Translations under genes and position numbers: made by a program
Assembly (NCBI GenBank): GCA_963768075.1
Contig: CAVYHD010000018.1
Span: 62,001 to 126,000, forward strand
Direction of reading: 5' to 3'
Length of the DNA: 64,000 nucleotides
Source: QHXW01 sp963768075
GTDB lineage: Bacteria; Acidobacteriota; Terriglobia; Bryobacterales; Bryobacteraceae
In this document: piece by piece, positions 43,257-52,516 of the stretch
How positions within the stretch are numbered: the first letter of the stretch is position 1
How the letters are laid out: every line of letters starts with the position of its first letter
Notes under the pieces: generated by a model
What the model saw: the letters and a program-made list of their open reading frames with translations, nothing else
Told to the model about the DNA's origin: nothing
The model's database searches: none

Positions 43257-44996
43257 ATGCGTGAATCCTTCCAAACTTTGTGGCCCTACATGAAGCGCTA
43301 CCGCCGCAGTTTGGCGCTGGGTATGGGATCGCTTGTCCTCAAAGATCTGGCCCATGCCGCCATCCCGCTGATGATCGGTAGCGCCATCGATGCGCTCACC
43401 GCCCGCCGGCCGTTCCCGGTGGTCCTGCGTTTCTCGCTCCTGTTGATCGCGCTCGCCGCCGTCAGGGGCGTATTCCAATTTTGGATGCGCGTCATCCTCA
43501 TCGGCATCTCGCGTGATATTGAGTACGATCTTCGCAACGATCTGTTCACGCATCTGGTCTCGCTTTCTCCCGATTTCTATGCCCGCCAGCGCACCGGCGA
43601 CATCATGGCGCGCGCCACCAACGACCTGAACGCGGTCCGCATGATGCTCGGTCCCGGAATCATGTATTGGACCGAAACCAGTCTCACTTTCGCCCTCGCC
43701 ATCGCGGTCATGGCCTTCAAGGACTGGCGCCTCATGTTCCTGGCCGTTCTTCCCGCGCCCGTCGTGAGCGTTGCCGTCATGCTGTTCGGCCGCGCCATCC
43801 ATGAGCGTTTCGAGCGCATCCAGGCCATGTTCTCCGATATCAGCAGCCGCGTGCAGGAGAACCTTTCGGGCGTCCGCATGGTCCGCGCGTTCGTCCAGGA
43901 AGCGGCCGAGTTACGCCGCTTCGCGGAGCTGAACCGGGACTATATCCGGCAAAACCTGCAATTGGTACGCATCTCGGGCCTGTTTCAACCCCTGCTCGAA
44001 GCCTTGGTCGGCGTCACTTTCCTGGTGGTGCTTTGGGCCGGTGGATATCAGGTCCTGCATAGCCGCATCTCCATGGGCGGTTTCATCATGTTCAATACCT
44101 ACATGGGTATGCTCGTTTGGCCCATGATTGCCCTTGGCTGGGTGGTGAACCTCATGCAGCGGGGCACCGCGTCCATGAGCCGCATCAATCAGATCATGCA
44201 TGAGAAGCCCACCATCGCCCGTCCCCATTCACCCGCGCCCCTTCCCCACCCGCGCGGTGATATCGAGTTTCGCGGCGTATCCTTGGATTATCCCAGCGGC
44301 AGTGCGCTCGCCTCGGTCGATCTGCTCATTCCCGCCGGCGCGACCGTCGCCGTAGTCGGCCACACCGGCAGCGGCAAAAGCACGCTCGTGAACCTGGTGC
44401 CGCGGTTGATGGACCCCACGTCGGGCGTGGTCTATCTCGACGGTATCGATCTCCGCCGCCTCGACCCGGCTGAACTGCGCCGCCACATCGGCTTCGTTCC
44501 CCAGGAGACGTTTCTGTTCAGCGCCACCCTCGCCGAAAACATCGCGTTCGGCGTGGAGCACGCCGCCGACGCCGAAATCCGCGCCGCGGCCGAGCTGGCG
44601 GGCCTCGCGGACGACATCGAATCCTTTCCAAACGGCTACCAGACCCTGGTGGGCGAGCGCGGCATTACTCTCTCCGGTGGCCAGAAGCAGCGCACCGCCA
44701 TCGCCCGCGCTCTCCTGCGCAACCCCCGCATCCTCATCCTCGATGACGCCCTTTCCAGTGTCGATACCCTTACCGAAGAGCGCATTCTCAACGGTCTCTC
44801 CGAGGTGATGCGCGGCCGCACCGTGATTCTCATCTCGCACCGCGTCTCCACCGTCCGTCAGGCGGACTGCATCGTTGTGCTGGAAAAGGGCCGGGTCGTT
44901 GAACAGGGCACTCACGCGGAGCTCGTCTCCACCGGCGGCTATTACGCCGACCTCTCGCAGAAGCAAATGCTCGAAGAAGAACTGGAAGCCATATAA
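43257..44996 (+). CDS. ABC exporter, fused membrane and ATPase domains (MsbA/MDR type)
   Basis: 579 residues. N-terminal six-helix transmembrane domain (residues about 15-310) and C-terminal nucleotide-binding domain with Walker A GHTGSGKST, Q-loop GFVPQETFLFS, signature LSGGQ, Walker B ILILDDALSSVD and switch His in LISHRVST. It acts as a homodimer exporting lipids, drugs or peptides. It follows DUF218 by 3 bp, so an envelope lipid role is plausible. Confidence 0.92.
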   Translation: MRESFQTLWPYMKRYRRSLALGMGSLVLKDLAHAAIPLMIGSAIDALTARRPFPVVLRFSLLLIALAAVRGVFQFWMRVILIGISRDIEYDLRNDLFTHLVSLSPDFYARQRTGDIMARATNDLNAVRMMLGPGIMYWTETSLTFALAIAVMAFKDWRLMFLAVLPAPVVSVAVMLFGRAIHERFERIQAMFSDISSRVQENLSGVRMVRAFVQEAAELRRFAELNRDYIRQNLQLVRISGLFQPLLEALVGVTFLVVLWAGGYQVLHSRISMGGFIMFNTYMGMLVWPMIALGWVVNLMQRGTASMSRINQIMHEKPTIARPHSPAPLPHPRGDIEFRGVSLDYPSGSALASVDLLIPAGATVAVVGHTGSGKSTLVNLVPRLMDPTSGVVYLDGIDLRRLDPAELRRHIGFVPQETFLFSATLAENIAFGVEHAADAEIRAAAELAGLADDIESFPNGYQTLVGERGITLSGGQKQRTAIARALLRNPRILILDDALSSVDTLTEERILNGLSEVMRGRTVILISHRVSTVRQADCIVVLEKGRVVEQGTHAELVSTGGYYADLSQKQMLEEELEAI

Positions 44997-45067
44997 TTCC
45001 GCCCCGCGCCAAGTCCCCCATCAACGTCACCAACCAGACCTTCGACTGTGTTAGCTTGTGAGCTGGA

Positions 45068-45718
45068 ATGCGATTTTCCCTTACGTTGAAAACCAGTGCA
45101 TTGATAGCCGCCCTCTGCCTGTTTGTACAAGCACAGGACGCGCAAATCAACGAACAGAAGGGCCTGCCCCCTAGATCCGCGCCTGCCGATTACGAGGCCC
45201 ACGCTCAGGCGGGCGCCGTCACGGTCGCCGCCGAGTTCAAGGGACACTCCGTCCCCACGCTCGAAGGAACCTACACCACCGAAGAGTATGTGGCCATCGA
45301 AACCGGGCTGTTCGGCGCGCCCGGAGCGCGAACCAGGTTGTCCCCCGAGGACTTTTCCCTCCGCATCAACGGGAAGAAGACGGTCTTGTCCACGCAGCAT
45401 TACCTCGTCGTATTCGCTTCCCTCAAAGATCCCGAATGGGTGCCGCCTGAGGGGCCTGAGTCGAAGTCGAAAACCAGCATCGGTGGCGGCGGCGGTGGCC
45501 AGAATGATCCGCCTCCGTTGCCGCCCAAAATGCCCATCGAGCTCCAGCGCGTGATGGACCAGCATGTGCAAAAAGCCGCGCTACCCGAAGGAGACCGCGC
45601 CCTTCCCCAGGCAGGACTGATTTTCTTCGAGTACCGGGGAAAGATCGAGCACATCCGTTCGATCGAGCTCTATTACAACGGCCCTGCCGGAAAAGCCACT
45701 CTGACGCTTCACCGGTAG
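45068..45718 (+). CDS. Exported hypothetical protein with Gly linker
   Basis: 216 residues, signal peptide (LKTSALIAALCLFVQAQ). Beta-rich middle (AVTVAAEFKGHSVPTLEGTY), a glycine linker (GGGGG near residue 145) and a C-terminal strand region ending KATLTLHR. No family recognised. Orientation and spacing suggest its own promoter. Confidence 0.65.
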   Translation: MRFSLTLKTSALIAALCLFVQAQDAQINEQKGLPPRSAPADYEAHAQAGAVTVAAEFKGHSVPTLEGTYTTEEYVAIETGLFGAPGARTRLSPEDFSLRINGKKTVLSTQHYLVVFASLKDPEWVPPEGPESKSKTSIGGGGGGQNDPPPLPPKMPIELQRVMDQHVQKAALPEGDRALPQAGLIFFEYRGKIEHIRSIELYYNGPAGKATLTLHR

Positions 45719-45751
45719 CGCCGTTGTAAGCGCCGAATGGCCCAAAACGCT

Positions 45752-46795
45752 CTAACCCCCGAGCGTAACTTTCTGCCCCGTCCTGCACGAACGGTACACC
45801 GCCTCCACGATCTCCAGCGCCGCGTATCCGTCCTCGCCCGAGATCAGCGGCTTGCTCCCCGTCCGGATCGCCTCGCCGAAATCGCGGAACTGCCGCTCGA
45901 ACGGTTCCACCGAAATCGCCATCGGGTCCGAAGCGCCCGATGCCACTTCCTTCGACACCGGCGCCAGTTCCCCCGAATCATTTTCCACGTCCCACGTTGT
46001 CAGCTTGTCGCCCGAAATAATCGCCGTCCCTTTCGTGCCGTGAAACTCCGTGCGTTCCGTGTACCCCGGCCAGAAAGCGGTGGATGCCTGGAAAACCCCC
46101 GTCGCTCCCGAAGCGTACCGAACCACCGCGTTCACCACGTCCTCCGATTCGATCTTGTGCAGCGCCCCAAGCTGCCAGTAGCCAAATAGCGCTTTTACCG
46201 GACCCGCCAGCCAGCGCAGGATGTCCAGTTGGTGGATCGCCTGGTTGATCAGCGCGCCCCCGCCCTCGGTCGCCCAACTTCCTTTGATCGGCCGCGAATA
46301 ATACGCCGGTGAGCGGTACCACTTCACATAGCAATCGCATTCCAGCAGTTTCCCCAGCCGCCCCGCCCGGAGCGCCCTCGCCAGGAACTGGCTCGAATCG
46401 TCGAACCGGTGCTGGCTCACTACCCCCAGCACGATGCCTGCATTCCGCGCCGTGTTGACCATCTCCCGCGCCGTCTCCAGGTTTGTCGCAATCGGCTTCT
46501 GCACCTGGACGTGCTTGCCCGTTTCCGCGCAAATGCGCAGCGGCTGCAGACGGAAATCCGGAAACGTGCAGACGTCCACATAATCCACCTCCGGATGCCG
46601 GCACACTTCTTCGTATGTCTTCACGAACTGTGCCCCGTTCGCCTCGGCAAACCGGCGCCCGCCTTCTTCAAAAATATCCGTGCATACCGTGATTTGATAG
46701 CCGATGTTTCGATACGCGCGGGCATGCAGATTCGAAATCGCGCCCGTGCCGATCATGCCAACTCGCAATCCGTTTTTTTCCATAGGACGAATCAT
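45752..46795 (-). CDS. Gfo/Idh/MocA family oxidoreductase
   Basis: 347 residues, or 343 if the ATG at 46783 (MEKNGLRVGMIGTG) is used; no clear Shine-Dalgarno picks between them. Rossmann GMIGTGAISNLH, KPIATNLETA in place of the EKP block (VQKPIA), and GGGALINQAIHQLDI in the substrate pocket. The third oxidoreductase of this family in the window, complete in frame. Specific sugar unknown. Confidence 0.85.
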   Translation of the reverse strand: MIRPMEKNGLRVGMIGTGAISNLHARAYRNIGYQITVCTDIFEEGGRRFAEANGAQFVKTYEEVCRHPEVDYVDVCTFPDFRLQPLRICAETGKHVQVQKPIATNLETAREMVNTARNAGIVLGVVSQHRFDDSSQFLARALRAGRLGKLLECDCYVKWYRSPAYYSRPIKGSWATEGGGALINQAIHQLDILRWLAGPVKALFGYWQLGALHKIESEDVVNAVVRYASGATGVFQASTAFWPGYTERTEFHGTKGTAIISGDKLTTWDVENDSGELAPVSKEVASGASDPMAISVEPFERQFRDFGEAIRTGSKPLISGEDGYAALEIVEAVYRSCRTGQKVTLGG

Positions 46796-46863
46796 GCAGT
46801 ATAACGCTGGCCGCCGCGCCAGCGCCGGGGGCCGCTCCTCCAGTAGAATGGAATCTTTCCAAT

Positions 46864-47901
46864 ATGAAACAAATCGTCTGCGGCCTGGGCGCAGTGCTGT
46901 TACTGCTGCTCCCCGCTGCGTGCCGTAGGTCGCAGTCCGATAAGGTCGCCGCGACCGTCAATAACCGGCCCATCACTTACGCCGAGCTGGAAAAAAACTT
47001 TCAGACCCAGATCAACGGCCCCCAGGACGGCTCCAGCGCCGATCAGGTGATGATCCAGAAAATCGAGCTGCTGCGCACCCTGATCGACAACGAAATCATG
47101 CTCCAGCGGGCCGAGAAGTTGGGTCTCATGGCCCCCGATTCCGAGGTGGACGCAAAGTTCAACGAATTCCGCGCGCCTTACACTAAGGAGGAGTTTGAGC
47201 AGCAGCTCCGCAATCGCAAGATGACTGTCGCGGATCTCAAAGCGCAGTTGCGCCGCGACTTGAGCATCCAGAAGCTCTTCAACCGCGAAGTGACCTCGCG
47301 CATTCCCCTGCCCAGCGACGCCGATGTGGCCAAGTTCTACAACGCCAACAAGGCCAGCTTCAACCTCGCCGAACCCCAGGTGCACATCGCGCAAATCGTC
47401 GTGACGCCCTCGCCCGACCAGAACATTCACAATCTCAAGAATGACAAAGCGCGCAATCCCGAAGAGGCCAAGCGGAAGATTCAGGCCATCGCCGCCCAGC
47501 TTCAGGTCAAGCCCGACGACTTCGCCATGCTCGCCCAGAACTATTCTGAGGATCCCAACACCGCGCAGAACGGCGGCGACCTCGGCTTCGTACCCGAGTC
47601 GGCGTTTCAAAAGGCCAGCCCGGAGCTCCGCCGTATGATGATGGCCCTCAAGCCCGGCGAGATCTCGCCTGTCCTGCCCGCACCCGATGGCTATCGAATT
47701 TTGAAAGTGATTTCCAGGGAACCCTCCGGACAGCGCGAGCTTACCGATCCGCGGGTCCAGCAAACCATTCGCGAAACTTTACAGAATCGCAAGGACCAGC
47801 TCCTGAAGGCCGCCTACTATGAGGTGGCCCGCAACGAAGCGAAGGTCGTGAATAACCTGGCCCTGAAGATCGTCGAAGCTGCCGGTGAATCTGCCAAATA
47901 G
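46864..47901 (+). CDS. PpiC-type peptidyl-prolyl isomerase lipoprotein (SurA/PrsA-like)
   Basis: 345 residues, lipoprotein signal with Cys 20 (VLLLLLPAAC). An N-terminal SurA-type helical domain (TYAELEKNFQ, LRTLIDNEIMLQRAEKLGL) precedes one parvulin domain (about 170-275: VHIAQIVVTP, AQNGGDLGFVPES, LKPGEISPVL). It assists folding of exported proteins, helpful for the many barrel and cytochrome products. It is the last chromosomal-looking gene before the phage module. Confidence 0.88.
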   Translation: MKQIVCGLGAVLLLLLPAACRRSQSDKVAATVNNRPITYAELEKNFQTQINGPQDGSSADQVMIQKIELLRTLIDNEIMLQRAEKLGLMAPDSEVDAKFNEFRAPYTKEEFEQQLRNRKMTVADLKAQLRRDLSIQKLFNREVTSRIPLPSDADVAKFYNANKASFNLAEPQVHIAQIVVTPSPDQNIHNLKNDKARNPEEAKRKIQAIAAQLQVKPDDFAMLAQNYSEDPNTAQNGGDLGFVPESAFQKASPELRRMMMALKPGEISPVLPAPDGYRILKVISREPSGQRELTDPRVQQTIRETLQNRKDQLLKAAYYEVARNEAKVVNNLALKIVEAAGESAK

Positions 47902-48048
47902 CCTCCGCGTTTTCCTGAATCACTTCCGCAAACAATTTCTATTGCTTTTCTGTTCAATCACATAAGCGCGCCGCAACCATTGCTCTGCTCAGCCCCGGCT
48001 GTAGGGTTGAATTGCAAGAAGGATTGCACCGGTAAGCAAACGGCGCCG

Positions 48049-48306
48049 ATGTCAAACGAACAGGATCCCGAAGAGGAGAAATCCAGTCGGCCCCAGACCT
48101 CCGGGCTCGGTGCAAATCGCGCCGACCTGGTCGACAAGGCCATTCAGCGCATCGAGGAGAAGCTGGGATCCAGCGATGTCAAAGCTACCTTCGCAGACTT
48201 CATCCGGCTGCTGCAGCTACAGAAGGAACTGCAGACCGATCAGCCTAAGGAAATTAAAGTTACATGGATCGATCCGAACGAGATGGAGTCTGCTTCCGAG
48301 GAATAA
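48049..48306 (+). CDS. Putative phage terminase small subunit
   Basis: 85 residues from ATG 48049 (MSNEQDPEEE). Charged N-terminus, then helices (RADLVDKAIQRIEEKLG, FADFIRLLQLQKEL). Position directly before, and overlapping, a terminase large subunit is the basis of the call; no HTH can be proven by eye. No integrase or attachment site is visible between this and the PpiC gene. Confidence 0.5.
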   Translation: MSNEQDPEEEKSSRPQTSGLGANRADLVDKAIQRIEEKLGSSDVKATFADFIRLLQLQKELQTDQPKEIKVTWIDPNEMESASEE

Positions 48307-48610
48307 AGTACGCGCCGCTTCCCTCACAAGCAAAATTCCATCGCTCGGAAGCGCGGTTCAAAGGCTTTTCTGGTCCCATTGGCTCCGGCAAAAGTCAGGC
48401 TCTTTGCCAGGAAGCGATCAAGCTGACTTACCTGAACATTGGCCGGGTCGGCCTCATCGGAGCCCCCACGTATCCCATGTTGCGCGACTCAACTCTTTCG
48501 GCGTTGTTTGAGATTTTGGATGCAAACTTCCTTCCGTATCAATACAGCAAAGGAGATGAGATGAATGTCTTATCGTCCGACGATCGGCGGTAGGCTCCGG
48601 GAGGAAGCTT

Positions 48611-48740
48611 CCGGAGTAGACAGGTCACAGGCTGCATGTTGTTTTGAGGCGAATGACCTCGTAAAGGAGATTGGTCAGACCTGTGGATTGAACGTCATCA
48701 TGAGGCGCCGAGCGACCTCGAATAGGAGTGTGGTGACCGC
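48611..48740 (+). ncRNA. Candidate bridge RNA of the IS110-family element
   Basis: Two successive hairpins have the same design: a 5' guide, an apical stem TGAGG/CCTCG, and a 3' guide. Loop 1 (target): the 3' guide TAAAGGAGA (48662-48670) matches the left target flank CAAAGGAGA at 48548-48556; the 5' guide CATGTTGTT (48635-48643) pairs with the right flank GACAACGTG (50073-50081), seven Watson-Crick and two G-U pairs. An outer stem ACAGGTC (48620-48626)/GACCTGT (48678-48684) closes it. Loop 2 (donor): 3' guide ATAGGAG (48722-48728) matches the element's right end (50067-50073), and 5' guide TCATC (48695-48699) pairs with GATGA at the left end (48555-48559). Both loops use the same register around a G-A core. 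Confidence 0.78.
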
Positions 48741-48787
48741 CGCAAAGTTAGTCTACTCGACCTGGGAGATTCGGCCAGGAGAGAGAA

Positions 48788-49810
48788 ATGGAAAAACGTT
48801 ACATCGGAATCGATTTACACCGCAACCGGTTCACCTGCTGCATTCGGCTGGAAAACGAGAGGACCTACCTGACCGAGTGGAGGCTGGAGGATCTGGCGCG
48901 GTTTGTGAAGAAGCTGCGGCCTTCCGACGAGGTGGCGGTAGAAATCACGTCCAACACGCGGTTGTTTCACGACGCCGTGGCGCCCCAGGTGGCGCGGATA
49001 GTGGTGGTAGATACCAATCAGTTTCGCGTCATCAGCCAGTCGGTGAAGAAGACCGACCCCAACGACGCGCGACTGTTATCGCTGTATCTGTCGAAGGGAC
49101 TGCTGCCGGAGGTGCGCATGAAAGATAAAGAGCACGGGCAGCTGGCGAGCCTGACCCAGACCCGGGACACACTGGTGAAACTGCGGACGGCGCTGAAGAA
49201 CAAGGTGAACAATATTCTGAGCGCGCGGGGGCTGAACCTGGCCAAGGAAGCACTGTCGAGCGAGAAGAAGCTGGCTGAGGTTCTGGATCTGCCCTTCGAC
49301 GAGATCGTGCGCATCGAACTGCGCGTGATCGTCGAGCAGATCCGGAGTCTGAACAGGAGCATCGCCGAGTTGGAGAAGACGATTGGCGAAGAAGGTTCCA
49401 AGCTGGAAGGTCACAAGGGTTTATCGAGCATCAAGGGGATCGGCAAGATCACGAGCGCGATCCTGCTGAGCGTGATCGGGGATGTGAACGACTTTCCTGA
49501 CGAGGGCCATCTGGCGAGCTACTTCGGCATCGTGCCACGGGTGTCGAACTCGAACCAAACCGAACGGAGCGGACGGATTCACAAACGCGGGACCAAGCTG
49601 GGGCGGACGGCGCTGGTGCAATCGGCTCTGATCGCGGCCAATTACAGCCCGTATTTGAAGCGGTTCTACGAACAAGTGAAGGCGCGGCGTGGAGCCGGCA
49701 AGGCCATCATCGCGCTGGCGCGCAAGTTTCTCGGGATCATCTATCGAACCCTGAAGAACAAATGGGTCTTCGAGGACTTCCCGAACTTTGTGTTGGCGGA
49801 GGAGTCATGA
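48788..49810 (+). CDS. IS110-family DEDD recombinase
   Basis: 340 residues, preceded by AGGAGAG. The N-terminal RuvC-like domain has GIDLHRNRF, VAVEITSN, VVDTNQF and the fourth acidic residues in KKTDPNDARLL. The C-terminal Tnp_IS116/IS110 domain has LSSIKGIGKITSAIL, YFGIVPRVSNS and GTKLGRTALVQSAL, including the serine-bearing segment used as a second nucleophile site. Full length, so the element is probably active. Confidence 0.92.
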   Translation: MEKRYIGIDLHRNRFTCCIRLENERTYLTEWRLEDLARFVKKLRPSDEVAVEITSNTRLFHDAVAPQVARIVVVDTNQFRVISQSVKKTDPNDARLLSLYLSKGLLPEVRMKDKEHGQLASLTQTRDTLVKLRTALKNKVNNILSARGLNLAKEALSSEKKLAEVLDLPFDEIVRIELRVIVEQIRSLNRSIAELEKTIGEEGSKLEGHKGLSSIKGIGKITSAILLSVIGDVNDFPDEGHLASYFGIVPRVSNSNQTERSGRIHKRGTKLGRTALVQSALIAANYSPYLKRFYEQVKARRGAGKAIIALARKFLGIIYRTLKNKWVFEDFPNFVLAEES

Positions 49811-49842
49811 AGACGCTCGGGAGCCCACCACCGGGAATCCAG

Positions 49843-50009
49843 GTATCTGGTTCCCGCTGCGCCGTCCGTCGTCGAGCTGGCGGTCGCACGACGGTGCTCG
49901 GCGGCAAGGGTCCGCTCCGCCGCGGCAAACACCGCCGCGCCCTTGCCCCCTGCGCGCCGTCGTGCCTGAGGATCATTCGCGACGGACGGCTCCGCCGGGA
50001 ACCAGATAC
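49843..50009 (+). repeat. Long nested palindrome in the right end of the IS110 element
   Basis: Four nested inverted-repeat arms can be paired exactly: 49843-49855 with 49997-50009 (13 bp), 49861-49871 with 49980-49990 (11 bp), 49886-49894 with 49957-49965 (9 bp) and 49903-49910 with 49940-49947 (8 bp), separated by internal loops of similar size. Together they fold into one hairpin of about 167 nt. A smaller hairpin with GCGA loop follows (50023-50038). Confidence 0.8.
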
Positions 50010-51085
50010 AGAGCAGTTTCTTCGTCTTGCGAAAGACGAGAACCAGATGACAGTAGACAAAACATCATAGGAGACAACGTGCTGACCATGACCGACACCG
50101 GATCGCGCGTCCTTTGCCGTTCCGTGGATGAGTTTGAGCGGTTGCGCGGAACTAATCTCGCCTGGTTTGCCCTGGACGAGCTGACTTATTCTCCCGAAGC
50201 CGCCTGGCTGGTTTTGGAAGGCCGCCTGCGTGATCCGCGAGCCGAAAAGCTGTGTGGCTTCGGAGTCTGGACGCCGAAAGGTTACGACTGGGTTTACCGG
50301 AAATTCATTTCCGAGCCTGGGCGCGGCTACGAAACAACCCTCGCCCAGCCCTTTGAGAACCGGCACTTGCTGGAGCAGATTCCGGACTTTTACGACCTTC
50401 TGAAATCCAGTTACGACGATGCCTTCTTTCAACAGGAGGCCCTCGGTAAGTACCTCAACGTGCAAGCCGGCCTGGTCTACTACGCCTTCAGCCGCCAGGA
50501 ACATGTAACCGGCTCGCATGTCCAGCTGGATGCACCACTCTTGTGGGCTTTGGATTTCAATGTTGACCCCATGTGCTCGGTGGTCGCCCAGGTCATTAGC
50601 GGTACCGTGTACGTGCTCGACGAGATTGTTCTGCGGCACGCCAACACTTTACAGGCGTGTGAGGAATTTATCCGGCGGTTTCCCAAGCACAACCGTGGGG
50701 TCGTGGTTTATGGCGATGCGTCCGGAAACAGCATGCACACCACGGGTACATCCGACTACCACATTATTCGAGAGTTTTTTGCCGAGAACTACGCGAGTTC
50801 GTTGCATTACAAAGTGCCTAAGGCCAATCCCAGCGTCCGTGATCGAATTACGCTCACCAACGCCAAGCTGCGGAGCGCCTCCGGGGATATCCAGCTGCAC
50901 GTGGATCTGAAATGTTTGGAGCTGATTAAAGATTTCGAGCAGGTCTGTTACAAGGCCGATAGTGCCGTGCCCGACAAAGACAAAGACCGGCGCAGGACGC
51001 ATGTCTCAGACGCTCTCGGGTACCTGCTGTGGCAGGAATGCCGTCCATTACCCCAGATTGGAGACCGGAGCAAGCGGCTTTTCTA

Positions 51086-52516
51086 ATGCAGCAGATCAAT
51101 ATTGAGCATCCGGACTACGTGCGTTGCAAGGCCATGTGGCGTAAATACCGGGATTTGTATGCCGGCGGCGAACAGTTGCGAGAGCGCGCCTCCGAGTATC
51201 TCGCCCGGCGAAGCAAGGAGCCCGCTGACGTTTATTTCGAGCGGCTGAATAGGGTTTTCTACGAAAACTACATCGGCTCCATCATCGACTGGTATGCCGC
51301 TACATTGATCCGCCGGGAACCGATCATTACCTATGACGGGTCGAATGACGCGGGAAAACGTTTCTTCGCGGCCTTCGCTGAGGATTGTGACCTGAAAGGT
51401 ACGTCCTTAGCGGAGTTCTTCCGCCGTCAACTCGTGCACGCATTGGTCTCCGGCGCGAGCTATGTTGTTGTGGATTTTCCGCGTGTTACCGTTCCCGTCG
51501 CGAATCGCGCGCAGGAAGACGCCGTGGGAAAATCGCGTGCCTTCCTGGCAGATTATACTCCCGACGAGGTAATCAACTGGAGCCACGACGCCGACGGTCA
51601 GCTCGAATGGATAGTTATCCGCACTTCCTGGCTACGCCAGGCGGAATCAGGAAGCGAGACATGGAAGAAGGAAACGCGGTGGATTTACTACGATCGGGAA
51701 TCCTTTCGTCTATACCGGGCCGTCTTGGAGCCGACCGGGCATTCGAGCGGCGTTGACCTGGTGGATCAAGGCCACCATGGCCTCGCGGCGCAGCGGCGCG
51801 TACCCGTGTTTCAGCTAAGAATCTCAGATGGCCTTTGGCTCATGAATAAGGCCGCCTTGCTGCAGCTGGAACATTTCAACAAATCCAATGCTCTTTCCTG
51901 GGCATTGACGATGGGGCTGTTCGCCACGCCAGTGATTTACTCCGAGCGAGAATGGAGCCAGATCGTCGGCGAGTCCTACTATATTCAATTGGGACCCGAC
52001 GATCGGTTTGGATGGACAGAGCCAGAGGGAAAGGTATTCCAGATTGCGGCCGACAACCTGGAGCGGTTGAAGGACGAAATTTACCGGGTTTGTTACCTGA
52101 TGGCACAGGCGGGTGGAACCAGCTCCTCGTTGACCAGTCAATCAGGCCTCAGTAAACAGCGCGACTTCGGCATCACCCAAGAAGTTTTGCGCGCATTCGG
52201 CGATGTGGTCAAGCACACACTCAAACAGGTGTTGTGTGCAATAGAGACGGCACGCCAGGACAGCCTCGCCATTGATGTCTCGGGGCTCGATGAATTCGAC
52301 ATTGGTGACTTCAGTGTTGAGCTTGACGACGCAAAAAAGCTGCTCGATCTAGGCATTCAATCGGATACCCTCAAACGGCAGCTCTTCAAGAAGCTCGCGT
52401 TCAAGTATTTCTGCGACGTTCGGCAGGATATCAAGAATCAGATTGCGGATGAAATCGATCGCTCAGTCGGAGCGTCGAGCCAAAGAGAGGAGAGTCATGG
52501 AGGATCCAAAGGATAA
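51086..52516 (+). CDS. Phage portal protein
   Basis: 476 residues; start ATG 51086 overlaps the terminase stop. The protein is helical and charged with a portal-like layout: N-terminal PDYVRCKAMWRKYRDLYAGG, a wing region with beta strands (ASYVVVDFPRVTVP), and a long C-terminal helical crown (KHTLKQVLCAIETARQD). It resembles the DUF4055-like portal group. Position between terminase and scaffold supports the call. Confidence 0.78.
   Translation: MQQINIEHPDYVRCKAMWRKYRDLYAGGEQLRERASEYLARRSKEPADVYFERLNRVFYENYIGSIIDWYAATLIRREPIITYDGSNDAGKRFFAAFAEDCDLKGTSLAEFFRRQLVHALVSGASYVVVDFPRVTVPVANRAQEDAVGKSRAFLADYTPDEVINWSHDADGQLEWIVIRTSWLRQAESGSETWKKETRWIYYDRESFRLYRAVLEPTGHSSGVDLVDQGHHGLAAQRRVPVFQLRISDGLWLMNKAALLQLEHFNKSNALSWALTMGLFATPVIYSEREWSQIVGESYYIQLGPDDRFGWTEPEGKVFQIAADNLERLKDEIYRVCYLMAQAGGTSSSLTSQSGLSKQRDFGITQEVLRAFGDVVKHTLKQVLCAIETARQDSLAIDVSGLDEFDIGDFSVELDDAKKLLDLGIQSDTLKRQLFKKLAFKYFCDVRQDIKNQIADEIDRSVGASSQREESHGGSKG

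Larger units (their letters stand above)
48552..50069 (+). mobile_element. IS110-family insertion sequence in the terminase gene
   Basis: Bounded by shared GGAGA at 48552-48556 and 50070-50074; length 1518 bp including one copy. It lacks terminal inverted repeats as usual for the family. It contains an untranslated leader with bridge-RNA-like loops (about 48611-48740), a DEDD recombinase (48788-49810) and a 259-bp structured right end. Inserted in the same direction as the terminase. Confidence 0.88.
48264..51086 (+). pseudogene. Phage terminase large subunit, split by an IS110-family insertion
   Basis: Part one (48264-48556) holds the Walker A region (FSGPIGSGKSQ). Part two (50070-51086) holds Walker B (LAWFALDELTY) and the nuclease acidic residues (LDFNVDP, VVYGDASG, SDALGYLLWQ). 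Removing 1518 bp between the two GGAGA copies joins ...QYSKGDNVLTMTDTGSR in one frame of about 435 residues, the normal terminase length. No domain is missing apart from the insertion. So packaging is disabled in this genome copy, though the insertion is young. The stop overlaps the portal start (TAATG). Confidence 0.88.

Noticed and set aside
47902..48048. Prophage left attachment site or integrase
   Set aside because: No integrase, tRNA or repeated core was visible next to the terminase genes; the boundary may lie beyond the window.
48556..48787. Small open frame (48565-49128) over the IS110 leader as a protein
   Set aside because: It has no ribosome binding site or family signal, overlaps the recombinase in another frame, and the region is better explained as structured RNA.
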